A program made the translations under genes and the position numbers. The notes under the pieces are model-generated. The model was not told where the DNA came from. It saw nothing but the letters and a program-made list of their open reading frames with translations, and searched no databases. Of a DNA stretch of 7,398 nucleotides, positions 6,274-7,398 are shown piece by piece (the stretch's first letter is position 1; every line of letters begins with the position of its first letter). The stretch is from Akkermansiaceae bacterium (lineage in GTDB: Bacteria > Verrucomicrobiota > Verrucomicrobiia > Verrucomicrobiales > Akkermansiaceae), in NCBI GenBank assembly GCA_020627645.1, contig JAHDGN010000154.1, forward strand, positions 1 through 7,398. The letters are read 5' to 3'.

Positions 6274-7042
6274 ATGAAAAAGCACATATTAATAGCGGCG
6301 GCTACGGCTGTTGTTGCGAGTAGTACGTCTACAGCTGCCATTGCAGTAGTAGGGTCGACAACATTTAATGATCAGACCTCAAACTTTAGTTTTACCTTCG
6401 ACGCAAGTTCGGCGGACAAGCTTGTGGTGGTGGTCACTGGTGAACATGGGTTTTAATAATACCAATGGAGCAGTGAACGCTCTGACTTACGACGGAGTTG
6501 CGCTGACTCAGGCAGCTTATCGAGCTCCGGTTGCTGCTCCGGCTGATATCCTTTTCCACGGGATTTATTATTTGGATGATCCTACGACATCAACTGGAAC
6601 TATCAATGTTCAAGCATCTACTCGAGCATCGGTTTCAGCATTTCTTCTGACCGGAACGGCTGATGGACATGGTGCTTCTGCGATCGGATCGACGGGATCT
6701 CGGTCAGTGTCTTTGACGACGACACAAAATGACTCGATGGTTATATCTTCGTTTGCAGTTGGAGGTAACGGAAATACGGGGAATACCGATGGCATTGACA
6801 CGGTTGCACCACTCACTGAGATCAGTGCCATTAAGCATCCGAGTAATTGGCAGGGCCATGTTGTCGGGAACCAAACGTTGGCAGCGCCAGTGACTGAAAC
6901 TTTCGAATTTTCTGGCGGGGATGCGTCTGGTGGTTTTGTGATTGCTGCTGAGTTCACTGCTGAAGTCGTTCCCGAGCCCTCAAGTATTTTACTTGTTACA
7001 ATTGCGGGACTAACGGGGCTCTATCGTCGCCGTCGTCAGTGA
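6274..7042 (+). CDS. PEP-CTERM sorting domain protein, frame-broken after codon 59
   Basis: Exported protein predicted to be sorted by an exosortase: N-terminal signal peptide MKKHILIAAATAVVASS..., a Gly/Ser/Thr-rich beta-strand body, and at the C-terminus VPEP (6968-6979), a hydrophobic helix and the tail RRRRQ. The frame from ATG 6274 ends at TAA 6454-6456 after the residues GEHGF. The frame that continues from there reads NNTNGAVNALTYDGVALTQ through to the PEP-CTERM tail. Dropping one base from the GGGTTTT run at 6448-6454 joins both into one 255-residue protein, with PEP at residues 233-235 and a normal architecture. The break may be a true null mutation, a sequencing indel, or +1 frameshifting at TTT-TAA. 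An ATG at 6368 opens the second frame early but its first residues (RPQTLVLPS...) look like a shadow frame, and no signal peptide would remain. Only a weak ribosome site (AAGAA) precedes the ATG. The function of the body is unknown. Confidence 0.85.
6448..6456 (+). other. Frame-break site GGG TTT TAA in the PEP-CTERM gene
   Basis: The zero frame reads GGG TTT then TAA; the continuing frame is reached by skipping one base within the G3T4 run. Phe-tRNA paired to TTT (6451-6453) could re-pair with TTT (6452-6454) while the stop codon waits, the same logic as the prfB +1 site. No clear internal Shine-Dalgarno at the prfB spacing is seen, so a simple indel is at least as likely. Confidence 0.6.
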
Positions 7043-7166
7043 AATATTTCTTTCGTTGATCGGTTTTACAGCTCTGTTTTCTCACCATTTTGTTGGATAG
7101 AGATTTCGGGGCTTTTCATTTTTCACCTACGCCCGATTTGGAAATGGGTTCTTGGAAATCAATGAT

Positions 7167-7262
7167 ATGAAAATAAAATTTGCTCTACTTAAGTTTGTGG
7201 TCGCTTTGCTATCGGTTATTTCTGCGATAACATTGTCTGCTCAAATCACGATTGATGGGTAA
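7167..7262 (+). pseudogene. Truncated start of an exported protein (signal peptide only)
   Basis: From ATG 7167 the frame codes 31 residues: a strong signal peptide, MKIKFALLKFVVALLSVISA then ITLSA, with likely cleavage before QITIDG, and a TAA immediately after. GGAAA at 7154-7158 is a possible ribosome site 8 bases upstream. Mature verrucomicrobial exported proteins often begin like AQITIDG, so this looks like the 5' end of a real gene cut by a frameshift, nonsense change or insertion right after the signal sequence. None of the three forward frames after 7262 continues convincingly. The alternative is a genuine 31-residue hydrophobic peptide. It starts 124 bp after the PEP-CTERM stop, same strand. 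Confidence 0.55.
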
Positions 7263-7398
7263 GCGTCCTCCGAAGCGCCACTTGATCGCCGGGTCATAAA
7301 TGTCGTATCTGTAAGGGTTATGACGTTTATGATGTCGACGACCTCTTGAAGGTAGACTGCTTTTCTTTCAGCTTGGCTGCGTAGGCTCCGGGAGTGTA
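7263..7398. other. Unassigned edge sequence after the truncated gene
   Basis: No gene can be assigned. On the minus strand three short frames exist: one entering from the right edge and ending at 7327 (YTPGAYAAKLKEKQ...), one open from the edge to about 7245, and one with a His/Arg/Tyr-rich stretch, RRHHKRHNPYRYDIYDP followed by AIKWRFGG, over about 7267-7341. The last reads like protein sequence but has a TGA upstream. It could be the edge of an inserted element or the end of a neighbouring leftward gene with an indel. Low confidence. Confidence 0.25.

Noticed and set aside
6368..6447. ATG 6368 as the true start of the PEP-CTERM gene
   Set aside because: Residues before GFNNTN come from a shadow frame of the signal-peptide ORF; the protein would lack an export signal, which a PEP-CTERM substrate needs.
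6610..6957. 115-residue minus-strand frame over the PEP-CTERM gene
   Set aside because: Overlaps the supported beta body and shows no independent support.
1..7398. CRISPR array, tRNA, rRNA or full IS transposase
   Set aside because: No evenly spaced repeats, cloverleaf or rRNA-like sequence, and no transposase motifs seen on reading both strands.

Overview
The window looks like chromosomal DNA of a free-living Verrucomicrobia-type bacterium (inference). The reasons are a PEP-CTERM exported protein with a VPEP motif and arginine tail, a secreted PQQ-type beta-propeller beginning DWPMWG after its signal peptide, and a secreted DPP-IV-like S9 peptidase of a form common in the Planctomycetes/Verrucomicrobia group. 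TTG or GTG starts are preferred for several genes, and Shine-Dalgarno sequences are weak. The + strand is strongly G-rich over G for about 5.7 kb whichever way the genes run, which points to replication-strand bias.

Layout, left to right. (1) The C-terminal part of a rhomboid intramembrane serine protease (to 494); its N-terminal coding part is broken by frame changes in a very G-rich window edge. (2) A D-hexose-6-phosphate mutarotase (548-1465). (3) A 166-bp imperfect inverted-repeat element (1462-1627) starting on the mutarotase stop codon. (4) A secreted S9 prolyl-oligopeptidase/DPP-IV-type peptidase (1790-3796). (5) On the opposite strand, a likely two-gene operon: an exported PQQ-like beta-propeller protein (5756-4227) followed 3 bases later by a stand-alone response-regulator receiver domain (4223-3825). 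It converges on the peptidase. (6) A 517-bp intergenic region with two small hairpins and a clear 190-bp MITE-like insertion with perfect 17-bp terminal inverted repeats and a 5-bp target duplication. (7) A PEP-CTERM protein gene (6274-7042) whose reading frame is interrupted by one extra base in a GGGTTTT run. (8) A gene start coding a textbook signal peptide that stops after 31 codons (7167-7262), then about 136 bp at the window edge with no assigned gene.

The genes do not form one pathway. The common theme is the cell envelope and exported proteins: a membrane protease, a secreted peptidase, an exported propeller, an exosortase-sorted surface protein and a truncated exported protein. One cytoplasmic sugar-phosphate epimerase and one cytoplasmic receiver domain sit among them. 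The most notable signals are the two miniature inverted-repeat elements, the frame break in the PEP-CTERM gene at a shift-prone sequence, and the coupling of a propeller to a receiver that lacks the usual switch Ser/Thr. No rRNA, tRNA, CRISPR array or complete transposase gene was seen.
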